Shown here piece after piece: positions 1 through 5,701 of a stretch of DNA of 9,358 nucleotides. Source of the DNA: DASQUP01 sp035641235 (GTDB taxonomy: Bacteria > Actinomycetota > CADDZG01 > WHSQ01); NCBI GenBank assembly GCA_035641235.1, contig DASQUP010000113.1, positions 1 to 9,358 on the forward strand. The letters are read 5' to 3'. Position numbers and translations under genes: made by a program. Positions within the stretch are counted from its first letter, which is position 1. Each line of letters begins with the position of its first letter. Under the pieces are notes generated by a model that was not told where the DNA came from, did no database searches, and saw only the letters and a list, made by a program, of their open reading frames with translations.

Positions 1-1
1 A

Positions 2-19
2 CCGCTCGATCGCGAGCGG
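2..19. repeat. Perfect 7-bp inverted repeat with ATCG loop
   Basis: CCGCTCG (2-8) and CGAGCGG (13-19) are perfect reverse complements around a 4-nt loop. No T-run follows on either side within view, so it is not a textbook intrinsic terminator. It sits upstream of the putative thiO promoter and could be the terminator of a gene beyond the window edge or a protein-binding site. The sequence does not decide between these. Confidence 0.45.
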
Positions 20-42
20 CTCATATATACGCGACCGGCCCA

Positions 43-48
43 TATACT
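43..48 (+). promoter_or_regulatory. Putative -10 box of the thiOSG operon
   Basis: TATACT matches the TATAAT consensus at five of six positions. A transcription start about 7 nt downstream would fall near 55, just before the riboswitch aptamer, which is the expected layout. The -35 region (about 20-25, CTCATA) is poor, as is often so in high-GC actinobacterial promoters. A second AT-rich string at 22-29 repeats CATATA 19 nt upstream and is an alternative. Confidence 0.35.
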
Positions 49-60
49 GGCAAGTCAGCA

Positions 61-170
61 CCTGGGGGAGCTCGGGGCACCGGGCTGAGAGGCCGGCCGA
101 CACCGCCGGCGACCCCGGCTGCATCGAATAGCAGCCGATACCCGATCGCGGTAATGCGCGCGTGGGGAGG
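61..170 (+). ncRNA. TPP riboswitch (THI element) controlling thiO
   Basis: All conserved aptamer blocks are present in order. GGGGAGC lies at 65-71. P3 is formed by 69-75 and 80-86 (AGCUCGG/CCGGGCU) with a GGCA loop, followed by CUGAGA at 85-90. ACCC lies at 112-115 and closes P2. ACCCGAUC lies at 140-147 (consensus ACCUGAUC). P5 (148-150/157-159) holds the GUAAUG loop, and GCGUGGGGA lies at 160-168. P1 is CCU (61-63) with AGG (168-170). Two extra GC-rich stems fill the variable positions: 92-97/105-110 after CUGAGA, and 117-122/131-136 between P2 and P4. No separate terminator hairpin fits between the aptamer and the gene. The purine-rich GGGGAGG at 164-170 belongs to both aptamer and thiO Shine-Dalgarno, so control is probably at translation initiation: TPP binding closes P1/P4 and hides the ribosome site. 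Confidence 0.93.
164..170 (+). promoter_or_regulatory. thiO Shine-Dalgarno embedded in the riboswitch
   Basis: GGGGAGG ends 5 nt before the ATG at 176 and only 2 nt before the GTG at 173, so it favours ATG 176 as the start. The same bases form the 3' strands of riboswitch P4 and P1. Confidence 0.8.
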
Positions 171-175
171 AAGTG

Positions 176-1318
176 ATGTCAAGCCGCCCGTCTTCAAGTC
201 CCGATGTGATCGTCGTGGGCGGGGGAGTAATCGGGCTCTCGATCGCATGGAAGGCGTCTGAGCGCGGACTCTCCGTGACCGTCGTCGGGGAGTCCCCCGG
301 CCGGGGAGCATCGTGGGCCGCCGCAGGCATGCTCGCGCCGGTCACAGAAGTCCATCCCGGCGAGGAGCATGTGCTGGGCCTCGGGGTGGCCTCGCTCGCC
401 CTGTACCCGGATTTCGTGGCCCGCCTGGAGGAGCTCACCGGCCTGAGCACGGGATACCGCGAGGGGGGAACACTGATGGCGGCGGCGACCGGAGACGACT
501 ACGCGGCGCTCCAGGACGTGGCGCTCGTCCAGGAACGCCTCGGCCTCGAGGTCGAACGCCTCAAGCGGAAAGATGCCCGCGCCCTCGAGCCGGCTCTGAC
601 ACCCGGACTCCGGGCGGCCTGGTTCGCTGCCGGCGATCACCACATCGACAACCGGGCCCTCGTCGAGGCGGTGACCGAGGCGTGCAAACGCAGCAGCGTC
701 GAACTCGTTGCCGACACGGTCGCCGAAGTTATCGTGTCCCGAACCAGGGCAATGGGGGTGCGCCTGGCCTCCGGCGCCGTGCTCGACGCAGGCGCCCTGG
801 TCGTGGCCGCCGGAGCGTGGTCGGGCGCCCTCCCCGGCATCCCCGACGAGTACCGCCCGCCGGTGCGGCCGGTCAAGGGGCAGCTCCTGTACTTGAGGGG
901 AGCGGCCGACGAACAGCTACTGACGCACAACGTGCGCGGCCTCGACGTCTACCTTGTGCCGCGGCGGGACGGGCGGATCGTGGTCGGGGCGACCGTCGAG
1001 GAGCGAGGGTTCGACATGACGGTGACGGCCGGCGCCGTGTACGAGTTGCTGCGCGATGCGTTCGAACTCGTGCCGGGCCTGTCGGAGCTCGAGCTCGTGG
1101 AATGCGTCGCCGGACTCCGCCCGGGGTCACCGGACAACGCCCCCATGATCGGCGCGACGGGTCTCGACGGGCTGTTCGTCGCGACCGGCCACTATCGGAA
1201 CGGAATCCTTCTGACGCCCCTCACCGCAGAGGCGATGGCGGAACTGCTGGTGTCGGGAACGCCGCCGGAAACCATCGAGCCCGCGTCGCCGCTGAGGTTC
1301 CGGGAGGCGCGCGCATGA
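176..1318 (+). CDS. thiO: Glycine oxidase ThiO (FAD-dependent)
   Basis: Oxidises glycine with O2 to iminoglycine (dehydroglycine), the C2-N unit of the thiamine thiazole, releasing ammonia-free imine and H2O2; cytoplasmic. The 380-residue product begins with a Rossmann FAD site (DVIVVGGGVIG, residues 10-20; GxGxxG at 15-20). It then has the ThiO-like GASWAAAGMLAP stretch (44-55), VRPVKGQLLYL (230-240), and the C-terminal flavin/substrate segment GLRPGSPDNAPMIG (313-326) with ATGHYRNGILLTP (336-348). Arg315 and Arg341 sit where glycine-oxidase-type enzymes bind the substrate carboxylate (placement by family knowledge). Length matches the DAO/ThiO family. ATG 176 is preferred over GTG 173 for Shine-Dalgarno spacing. 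The stop overlaps the thiS start as ATGA. Presence of ThiO implies the aerobic route to dehydroglycine rather than the ThiH tyrosine lyase. D-amino-acid oxidase is the alternative reading, but the operon makes ThiO nearly certain. Confidence 0.95.
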   Translation: MSSRPSSSPDVIVVGGGVIGLSIAWKASERGLSVTVVGESPGRGASWAAAGMLAPVTEVHPGEEHVLGLGVASLALYPDFVARLEELTGLSTGYREGGTLMAAATGDDYAALQDVALVQERLGLEVERLKRKDARALEPALTPGLRAAWFAAGDHHIDNRALVEAVTEACKRSSVELVADTVAEVIVSRTRAMGVRLASGAVLDAGALVVAAGAWSGALPGIPDEYRPPVRPVKGQLLYLRGAADEQLLTHNVRGLDVYLVPRRDGRIVVGATVEERGFDMTVTAGAVYELLRDAFELVPGLSELELVECVAGLRPGSPDNAPMIGATGLDGLFVATGHYRNGILLTPLTAEAMAELLVSGTPPETIEPASPLRFREARA

Positions 1319-1518
1319 CTGTTTTCGTAAACGGAGAGCAGCGCTCGCTCCGCGACGGCGCCACGGTTGCGGACGTGGTCGCCGACATGGGTCGGGATGG
1401 AGGCCGGGGCCTCGCCGTTGCTGTAAATGGTGAGGTCGTCGCGCGTTCGCAGTGGCCCGCCGCGCAATTAACTGAAAACGATCGCATCGAGGTGCTCGAG
1501 GCGATCGGAGGAGGATGA
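1315..1518 (+). CDS. thiS: Sulfur carrier protein ThiS
   Basis: A 67-residue ubiquitin-fold protein. After adenylation and sulfur transfer on its C-terminal glycine it carries the thiocarboxylate used by ThiG. Visible family features are the N-terminal VFVNGEQR strand pair (3-10), the central AVAVNGEVVARSQW (34-47) and the DRIEVLEAIGGG end (56-67), with the required Gly-Gly tail. The ATG overlaps the thiO stop by 4 nt (ATGA), and GGGAGG at 1302-1307 lies 7 nt upstream, so both direct initiation and coupling are plausible. No ThiF/MoeB-type activating enzyme lies in the window, so it must be encoded elsewhere. The three final glycine codons GGA-GGA-GGA also act as the ribosome site of thiG. 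Confidence 0.95.
   Translation: MTVFVNGEQRSLRDGATVADVVADMGRDGGRGLAVAVNGEVVARSQWPAAQLTENDRIEVLEAIGGG
1507..1514 (+). promoter_or_regulatory. thiG ribosome binding site inside the thiS tail
   Basis: GGAGGAGG lies within the codons for the last ThiS glycines, 11 nt before ATG 1526. It is the only Shine-Dalgarno candidate for thiG, since the 7-nt gap after the thiS stop has none. Confidence 0.65.
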
Positions 1519-1525
1519 TCCGGCC

Positions 1526-2308
1526 ATGGACGATCCGTTCGTAATCGCCGGCCAGGAATTCGGTTCCAGACTGATCATCGGAACCGGCGGCGCGGCGAGC
1601 CTCGACGCGCTGGAGCGAGCGGTTCGGGCATCCGGGGCCGAGCTTGCCACCGTGGCGTTGCGCCGCGTCGACCCCGAGGCGCGCGGTTCTATCGTTGAAG
1701 TCCTCGAAAACTGCGGCGTGAAGCTCCTTCCGAACACTGCGGGCTGCTTCACCGCGCACGATGCCGTAATGACGGCGCGCCTCGCGCGCGAAGCATTCGA
1801 AACCGATTGGATAAAACTTGAGGTCATCGGCGACGAGGAGACGTTGCTCCCCGACGGACCGGAGCTTCTCGATGCTGCAGAGACGCTCGTCGACGAGGGT
1901 TTCGTTGTGCTCGCGTATTCCAACGACGATCCGATGCTGTGTCGCCGTCTCGAAGAGGCGGGTTGCGCGGCCGTGATGCCGCTCGGAAGTCCAATTGGCA
2001 GCGGCCAGGGGATCCTGAATCCGTACAACATCAAATTGATCGTTTCGCGCGCCGGCGTTCCGATCGTTCTCGATGCGGGAATCGGAACCGCCTCCGATGC
2101 CGCCATTGCTATGGAGATCGGATGCGAGGGTGTCCTTCTTGCGAGCTCCGTGACGCGCGCCCACGACCCGGGGATGATGGCCGAGGCGATGCGCAACGCG
2201 ATTGTGGCCGGTCGCCTGGCGTACCGGGCGGGGCGCATCCCCCGGCGCGTCTACGCGGAGGCGTCGACCCCGATGGAGGGCGCGCCGGATTTCTCCGCCG
2301 GTGGCTGA
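1526..2308 (+). CDS. thiG: Thiazole synthase ThiG
   Basis: Condenses 1-deoxy-D-xylulose 5-phosphate, dehydroglycine (from ThiO) and sulfur (from ThiS-thiocarboxylate) into the thiazole phosphate of thiamine; cytoplasmic TIM barrel of 260 residues, normal family length. Recognisable blocks are GSRLIIGTGG (13-22), VALRRVDP (43-50), LLPNTAGCFTA (67-77), WIKLEV (95-100) with Lys97 for the DXP Schiff base and Glu99, MPLGSPIGSGQGI (151-163) for phosphate binding, VLDAGIGTASDAA (181-193) with Asp183, and GRIPRRVYAEASTP (236-249). Residues 203-211 read VLLASSVTR where many bacteria have VLLNTA; this matches actinobacterial ThiG as I remember it. It is the last thi gene here, 7 nt after thiS and under the same riboswitch-led transcript. 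Starting at ATG 1526 gives the expected N-terminus. Confidence 0.97.
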   Translation: MDDPFVIAGQEFGSRLIIGTGGAASLDALERAVRASGAELATVALRRVDPEARGSIVEVLENCGVKLLPNTAGCFTAHDAVMTARLAREAFETDWIKLEVIGDEETLLPDGPELLDAAETLVDEGFVVLAYSNDDPMLCRRLEEAGCAAVMPLGSPIGSGQGILNPYNIKLIVSRAGVPIVLDAGIGTASDAAIAMEIGCEGVLLASSVTRAHDPGMMAEAMRNAIVAGRLAYRAGRIPRRVYAEASTPMEGAPDFSAGG

Positions 2309-2328
2309 CGCTCAGCGCCTTCCGCTGG

Positions 2329-2355
2329 CCGCGAAAACCAGCCCGTTTTCGGCGG
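2329..2355. repeat. Hairpin between thiG and the luxR gene
   Basis: CGAAAAC (2332-2338) pairs perfectly with GTTTTCG (2345-2351), extended by CCG (2329-2331)/CGG (2353-2355) across a single bulged G, with a 6-nt loop CAGCCC. No T-run follows, so it is a weak candidate for the thi operon terminator. Its near-palindromic form would also suit an operator for the regulator encoded 39 nt downstream. Confidence 0.5.
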
Positions 2356-2368
2356 ACTACGCGGAAAG

Positions 2369-2374
2369 AAGGAA
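2369..2374 (+). promoter_or_regulatory. Shine-Dalgarno in front of a five-codon mini-ORF
   Basis: AAGGAA sits 5 nt before ATG 2380, good spacing for that start. It is 19 nt before ATG 2394 of the long regulator ORF, too far to serve it directly. Confidence 0.55.
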
Positions 2375-2379
2375 CTAGC

Positions 2380-2397
2380 ATGTCCGCGCAGCGATGA
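2380..2397 (+). other. Mini-ORF MSAQR overlapping the luxR start
   Basis: ATG-TCC-GCG-CAG-CGA-TGA encodes five residues, and its stop overlaps the ATG of the regulator ORF as ATGA. It has the only good Shine-Dalgarno here, while the regulator frame has an in-frame TAG at 2376-2378 and no earlier start. It is either a leader peptide coupling translation into the regulator by stop-start reinitiation, or the remnant of the true N-terminus split by an indel. Confidence 0.45.
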
Positions 2398-4019
2398 ACG
2401 GTATGCAAGCGCTTGAGCGCGGCGATTGGGAGGCCGCCCGTGCCGCGTTCGAAGGTGCCCTCGAGGATCGTGACGACCCTGGACCCGAGATTTGGGACGG
2501 ATTGGGCCGTGCTATGTGGTGGCTCGCCGATGTCGAGCACGCCGTCGAGTACCGCGCTCGCGCGTTCAGCGAGTACCGCCGCCGAGGTGAGGCCGCGGCG
2601 GCCGCGCGGCTCGGGTACTGGCTCTTCCGCGAATACGGCACGGTGCTCGGCAACACGGCCGCGGCGAACGGCTGGTTCACCCGCACCCAGCACGTCGTCG
2701 AGGAGCATCCCGAAGGCGCGGGGCACGGTTGGCTCGACCTCGCGAGAGCCGAACGCACAGTCGAGCCTTCGGTAACAGAACGATATGCGGAGGCTGCCTA
2801 TCGCTTTGCCCGCGAGGCCTCGGACTCGGACCTCGAGATCTACGCGCTCGCGGCGAGGGGCCTTGCCCGCATCACGGCCGGGAGCGTCGACAACGGCATC
2901 GCCGATCTCGATGCTGCCCTTGCCACTGCCCTCGAGGCATCGAGTGTGGACACGGTCGGCGATGCGCTCTGCACCCTCATGCTGGCCGCGGAGCTCGTGG
3001 CCGATGAGGGTCGGTTCTCGCAGTGGAACGAGACCCTTGAGCAGTACATGTCCACGTACGGTCACCTCAATCTCACGGGCTTTTGCTTCACCTGCTGCGG
3101 GGAACTACAGGTCGCCAAGGGACGGTGGGAAGAAGCGGATGAGTGGTTCCGGGGCGCCGTGGCCGCGCTCGAGAAGTCCGGCCACAGGTCTCGATGCGCG
3201 CATCCGGCGGCGCGCCTCGCCCGGTTGCGGATCCGTCAGGGCCGGCTGGAAGAAGCCGAGGCGTTGTTGAGCGAGTTTCGCCACCTCCCTGAAGCGGTCG
3301 AGCCGCTTGCGGCGCTGGCGCTGGCGCAGAAGCGGCCGGAGGCGGCGATCGGCAAGGTCGAGCGCCGGCTGGCGCAGACCGGCGATCTGACACTGCCTGC
3401 GGTGCCACTCCTAGGCCTGCTGGTAGAAGCGCATCTTTGCGTGGGAGATCTCGATGAGGCCCGGCGGGCACAGAGCCGGCTGGCGGAATTGGCGGAGCGA
3501 TCCCGACTGGACCGCATCCACGGCCTTGCAACGTTCGCGCGAGCGCGCATCGCAACCGCAGAGGGTCATCGGGACGATGCGGAAGATGGACTCGTCGACG
3601 CGCTCGGCGCGTTCGAGCGGGCCGACATGCCGGCCGAGAAGGCGGCGGTTCACCGCGAGTTTGCGCGCCTCGCTGCCGGCGCCGGCCGGATGGACCTTGC
3701 GGCCGAAGAGGGTAAGGCCGCCCTGCATGCTTTCGAGCAGATCGGCGCGTTGCGCGACGCGGACGAGACGGCAGCTTTCCTGCGCTCCATCGGCGTGCGC
3801 GGGCAAACGGGTCCGAAGGCAATGGGTTCGCTCACGAAGCGCGAGCGAGAGGTCTTGGACTTGATAGCTTCCGGCTTGACGAATGCCGAGATTGCGGAAC
3901 GCCTTTTCATCAGCACGAAGACGGCCGGCAATCACGTGAGCAACGTCTTGATGAAGCTGGGCGTGCGCAGCCGCACAGAGGCAGCCGCGCTCGCCCTTCA
4001 TGGCACGCCTGGGAAATAG
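2394..4019 (+). CDS. LuxR-type transcriptional regulator with TPR-like body
   Basis: A 541-residue cytoplasmic regulator. Residues 1-470 are alpha-helical repeats of TPR character, for example ALERGDWEAARAAFEGAL (6-23), AKGRWEEADEWFRGAVAALE (241-260), LRIRQGRLEEAEALL (278-292) and CVGDLDEARRAQSRLAEL (349-366). The C-terminus (about 480-537) is a GerE/LuxR helix-turn-helix: LTKREREVLDLIASGLTNAE (480-499), then the recognition helix region STKTAGNHVSNVLMKLGV (507-524). No Walker A or B motif is seen, so it is not a MalT/LAL ATPase, and no receiver domain is present; its signal is unknown. Cys231, Cys234 and Cys235 form a CxxCC group in the body. The start at ATG 2394 lacks its own Shine-Dalgarno and overlaps a mini-ORF. 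It is convergent, 7 nt apart, with the SnoaL-like gene. Function as a DNA-binding regulator is well supported; its targets are not known. Confidence 0.87.
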   Translation: MNGMQALERGDWEAARAAFEGALEDRDDPGPEIWDGLGRAMWWLADVEHAVEYRARAFSEYRRRGEAAAAARLGYWLFREYGTVLGNTAAANGWFTRTQHVVEEHPEGAGHGWLDLARAERTVEPSVTERYAEAAYRFAREASDSDLEIYALAARGLARITAGSVDNGIADLDAALATALEASSVDTVGDALCTLMLAAELVADEGRFSQWNETLEQYMSTYGHLNLTGFCFTCCGELQVAKGRWEEADEWFRGAVAALEKSGHRSRCAHPAARLARLRIRQGRLEEAEALLSEFRHLPEAVEPLAALALAQKRPEAAIGKVERRLAQTGDLTLPAVPLLGLLVEAHLCVGDLDEARRAQSRLAELAERSRLDRIHGLATFARARIATAEGHRDDAEDGLVDALGAFERADMPAEKAAVHREFARLAAGAGRMDLAAEEGKAALHAFEQIGALRDADETAAFLRSIGVRGQTGPKAMGSLTKREREVLDLIASGLTNAEIAERLFISTKTAGNHVSNVLMKLGVRSRTEAAALALHGTPGK

Positions 4020-4026
4020 CGCGGCG

Positions 4027-4437
4027 TCAGCCACCGTTGGATCCCGGCAGCGCCCCAAGCTGTTGGAGCATGCCGTACCGATCGAAAACGGTGAAGCACT
4101 CCACTACCCGACCGTCGGCAATCCGCGCCAGATCATGCTGCGAGATTTCGACCTTCTTTCCGGTGGCCGGGAGTTCCCCGAGCGGAGACGAGTGCGTTCC
4201 CCGTGCCACAACTCGCGCGGACACCCACGCGCCGTCGGCGACGATCTGCTCGACGGTCAGGCTCAAGTCCTCGAATGCGTCGAGGAGGGCGCCGCAGTAC
4301 GCCTTGATCTCAGCCGGACTCGAGGACTGGCCGTTGAGCGTCACCTCGGGGTGATAGAGGTGATCGACTGCGTCCAAATCGCGGGCATTCATGATCTCGT
4401 AGATCTCACGTAGTACCGTCGTTGGCTCGGTCCGCAT
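4027..4437 (-). CDS. SnoaL-like / NTF2-fold ester cyclase family protein
   Basis: A 136-residue protein of the SnoaL-like polyketide/ester cyclase branch of the NTF2 superfamily. Visible features are the N-terminal helices REIYEIMNARDLDAVDHLY (10-28) followed by HPEVTLNG (29-36). Next comes the core RGTHSSPLGELPATGKKVEI (79-98), typical of these proteins, and then DLARIADGRVVECFTVFDRY (102-121) and MLQQLGALPG (123-132). His29, Asp102 and Glu113 occupy places that are often polar in the family's cavity, but no catalytic set can be assigned. Members range from true cyclases to proteins of unknown function, so the substrate is unassigned. ATG 4437 has AGGAG 6 nt upstream (complement of 4444-4448). 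It is small, soluble and without a signal peptide. Its tail-to-tail placement with the regulator gene leaves only 7 nt between the stops. Confidence 0.83.
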   Translation of the reverse strand: MRTEPTTVLREIYEIMNARDLDAVDHLYHPEVTLNGQSSSPAEIKAYCGALLDAFEDLSLTVEQIVADGAWVSARVVARGTHSSPLGELPATGKKVEISQHDLARIADGRVVECFTVFDRYGMLQQLGALPGSNGG

Positions 4438-4443
4438 GGACGT

Positions 4444-4448
4444 CTCCT
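4444..4448 (-). promoter_or_regulatory. Shine-Dalgarno of the SnoaL-like gene
   Basis: The minus strand reads AGGAG six nt before ATG 4437, fixing the start of this gene. No convincing -10/-35 pair was found further upstream. Confidence 0.65.
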
Positions 4449-4584
4449 ATTCATCATTGGCTCTCGATGTGCGATCGCATGGCCACGATGGCACGCAGCA
4501 TCCGCCCGAGCATGGGGAGGATTCCCTGTATCTCAGGCCACGTCCCTGTTCTTTTCCGACCCAACGATCCTTTCTCGAGAGCTT

Positions 4585-4719
4585 CTAGCCGCGGAGCGCC
4601 GTTCGGATCTCGGCAGCCGCCCCGGCCGAATCGGTGAGCATCCGGACATGGGTGATCCGGAGTACACGTTTTCCCTGGGCGGCGAGGCGGTTGTGACGCC
4701 GGAGATCCCGCTCCCATCC
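4585..4719 (-). pseudogene. 3' relic of a DUF559 / AbiEi-C-like gene
   Basis: One minus-strand frame, without a start codon, reads about 44 codons to a TAG at 4587-4585. It includes GWERDLRRHNRLAAQGKR followed by VLRITHVRML, and ends AAAEIRTALRG. This is the usual C-terminus of DUF559 / AbiEi-C-terminal proteins (PD-(D/E)xK-like fold), with the pattern E-R-D-x-R-R-x-x-x-L-x-x-x-G-x-x-V-L-R-x-T-x-x-x-(M/L) and a final helix. Upstream the frame meets a stop at 4764-4762, inside the lipase gene's end, so the N-terminal part with the catalytic acidic residues is gone. The break lies within about 10 nt of the lipase stop (4728), suggesting a deletion or insertion that joined the two. No Shine-Dalgarno or start is available, so it is presumably not expressed. 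Family assignment rests on remembered pattern only. Confidence 0.6.
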
Positions 4720-4727
4720 GGCGGGGG

Positions 4728-5666
4728 CTAGCGCGCGTACGGCTTCAGCGCAGGTTCCACCTCAACCGGAACCGCGCCGCTGCCCCCGGTGTCCTCCGGC
4801 CAGTCCAGGGTCGCTCCCGGCAGCGCAAGCTTGAGGCACGTCAATCCCCGGAGGCGCTCCGGGTCGGCGCCACCGTCTTTTGTCAGCGCGTCGATCGCCA
4901 GCTCCCACGTGACCGCGTCGCCCGCCATTAAGAAATGGTCGATCGGGCGGCCGCGGCACACGTCCTGGATCACCACGTTGCTCGCACCGCGCAGCTCGCT
5001 GTTCGTGTGGGGGATAACGAGTTCGTCGTTCGTTGTGAAGATGCTCGTGTACGAGACATCGCCGGGAGTCTCGTCGCCGTTATTCAGGGCTGTGATGAAG
5101 TTCGACTCCGGCCGCATCTGCCAGCACGCGGCGGGACAATCGCGTCCTTGATCGAGCCTGCGCTCGGCTGCCGAGCTTCCGTGGTTCGGGCTCGCAAGAC
5201 CGACGTAGTCGTCGACCATCGTTCCGGACGGGAAATACTTGATGGCCCACCTCGGAGACAGCCCACCCTGGCTGTGGCCGATTACGTCGACCTTTTCGTC
5301 CGAGCTCTCCGACATGACATCGATCGCCCTCGCGACGTACTCCGCCGACAACTGGATGTCACCCGTGGCCTGATCCGGAAGCTGCAGCCAGCAGACCTCG
5401 AATCCTGCGGACTGAAGCGCAGGCCAGTAGCCCCACCCCCAGTTCTGCTCCCGGGTGACTGCCGTGCCGTGGACCAGCAGGACGGGTTCCGCCCGGCCGC
5501 TTCCGTCGGGGGAGCCTGCGCCGCCCGAACATTCCAGCGCCGCGTCGAGCGTCTCAGCCGGCAAGGAGTAAGACGCGTCTCCCGGCCACTCCGGTGACTT
5601 CGGAGTCGAAGTACGCGCACACTGTCCGAAGAACAGGAGCAGGACCAGAGCGAGACCGATCAGCAC
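4728..5666 (-). CDS. Exported alpha/beta-hydrolase, lipase-like
   Basis: A 312-residue secreted or membrane-anchored hydrolase, probably an esterase/triacylglycerol lipase. Residues 1-15 are a hydrophobic export signal (LIGLALVLLLFFG) with no basic n-region, followed by Cys16. The -1 residue is Gln, so it is a poor lipobox, and simple secretion or an N-terminal anchor is as likely as a lipoprotein. The fold markers are the oxyanion strand VLLVHGT (62-68), the nucleophile elbow VIGHSQGG (128-135) with Ser132, Asp214 in TTNDELVIP (211-219) and His244 in PIDHFLMAGD (241-250), a complete triad order. Cysteines at 46, 92, 177, 181, 236 and 277 would suit disulfides in an exported protein. GHSQGG plus the layout resembles the lipase class 2/CALB-like families. 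The GTG start is the only one available and may be leaderless. The substrate is not known. Confidence 0.86.
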   Translation of the reverse strand: MLIGLALVLLLFFGQCARTSTPKSPEWPGDASYSLPAETLDAALECSGGAGSPDGSGRAEPVLLVHGTAVTREQNWGWGYWPALQSAGFEVCWLQLPDQATGDIQLSAEYVARAIDVMSESSDEKVDVIGHSQGGLSPRWAIKYFPSGTMVDDYVGLASPNHGSSAAERRLDQGRDCPAACWQMRPESNFITALNNGDETPGDVSYTSIFTTNDELVIPHTNSELRGASNVVIQDVCRGRPIDHFLMAGDAVTWELAIDALTKDGGADPERLRGLTCLKLALPGATLDWPEDTGGSGAVPVEVEPALKPYAR

Positions 5667-5672
5667 ACCTCG

Positions 5673-5678
5673 ATCATA
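5673..5678 (-). promoter_or_regulatory. -10 box for a leaderless lipase transcript
   Basis: The minus strand reads TATGAT (five of six to TATAAT), followed by six bases and then the GTG start at 5666. That spacing puts the transcription start on or next to the start codon. No Shine-Dalgarno with workable spacing exists: the GAGG at 5671-5668 ends 1 nt from GTG. No clear -35 box is seen. Confidence 0.5.
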
Positions 5679-5701
5679 GGGACCCTGGGTAGGAACGGAC
5701 C

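Noticed and set aside
313..1518. A 401-codon open frame overlapping thiO and ending in frame with thiS, suggesting a ThiO-ThiS fusion or overlapping gene.
   Set aside because: It is the thiS frame left open through thiO by high GC; the translation upstream of 1315 is Arg/Gly/Pro-rich low-complexity text with no domain, while thiO has all its motifs.
1795..2045. Patches of lower GC within thiG (AT-rich codons such as in the WIKLEV and NPYNIK segments), suggesting gene transfer.
   Set aside because: These patches encode strongly conserved residues that need AT-rich codons (Ile, Lys, Asn, Tyr); the operon is intact, so no case for transfer.
2132..2158. ThiG has LLASSVTRA instead of LLNTA near the phosphate loop, a possible novel active site.
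   Set aside because: From memory, actinobacterial ThiG proteins show LLA(S/T)AVTRA here, so it is a lineage trait; Lys97, Glu99 and Asp183 are intact.
1127..2164. A 345-codon minus-strand ORF opposite thiG.
   Set aside because: Antisense shadow in GC-rich DNA; its translation shows no domain, and thiG on the plus strand is unambiguous.
4471..4480. TGCGATCGCA palindrome containing the cyanobacterial HIP1 octamer GCGATCGC.
   Set aside because: I saw it only once here; HIP1 genomes have it repeatedly, and the gene content is not cyanobacterial.
4454..4717. An 87-codon minus-strand ORF and a 71-codon plus-strand ORF (4422-4637) in the gap before the SnoaL-like gene.
   Set aside because: Neither shows a recognisable domain or Shine-Dalgarno; a different minus frame in the same DNA carries the DUF559-like signature, so these are shadows of the relic.
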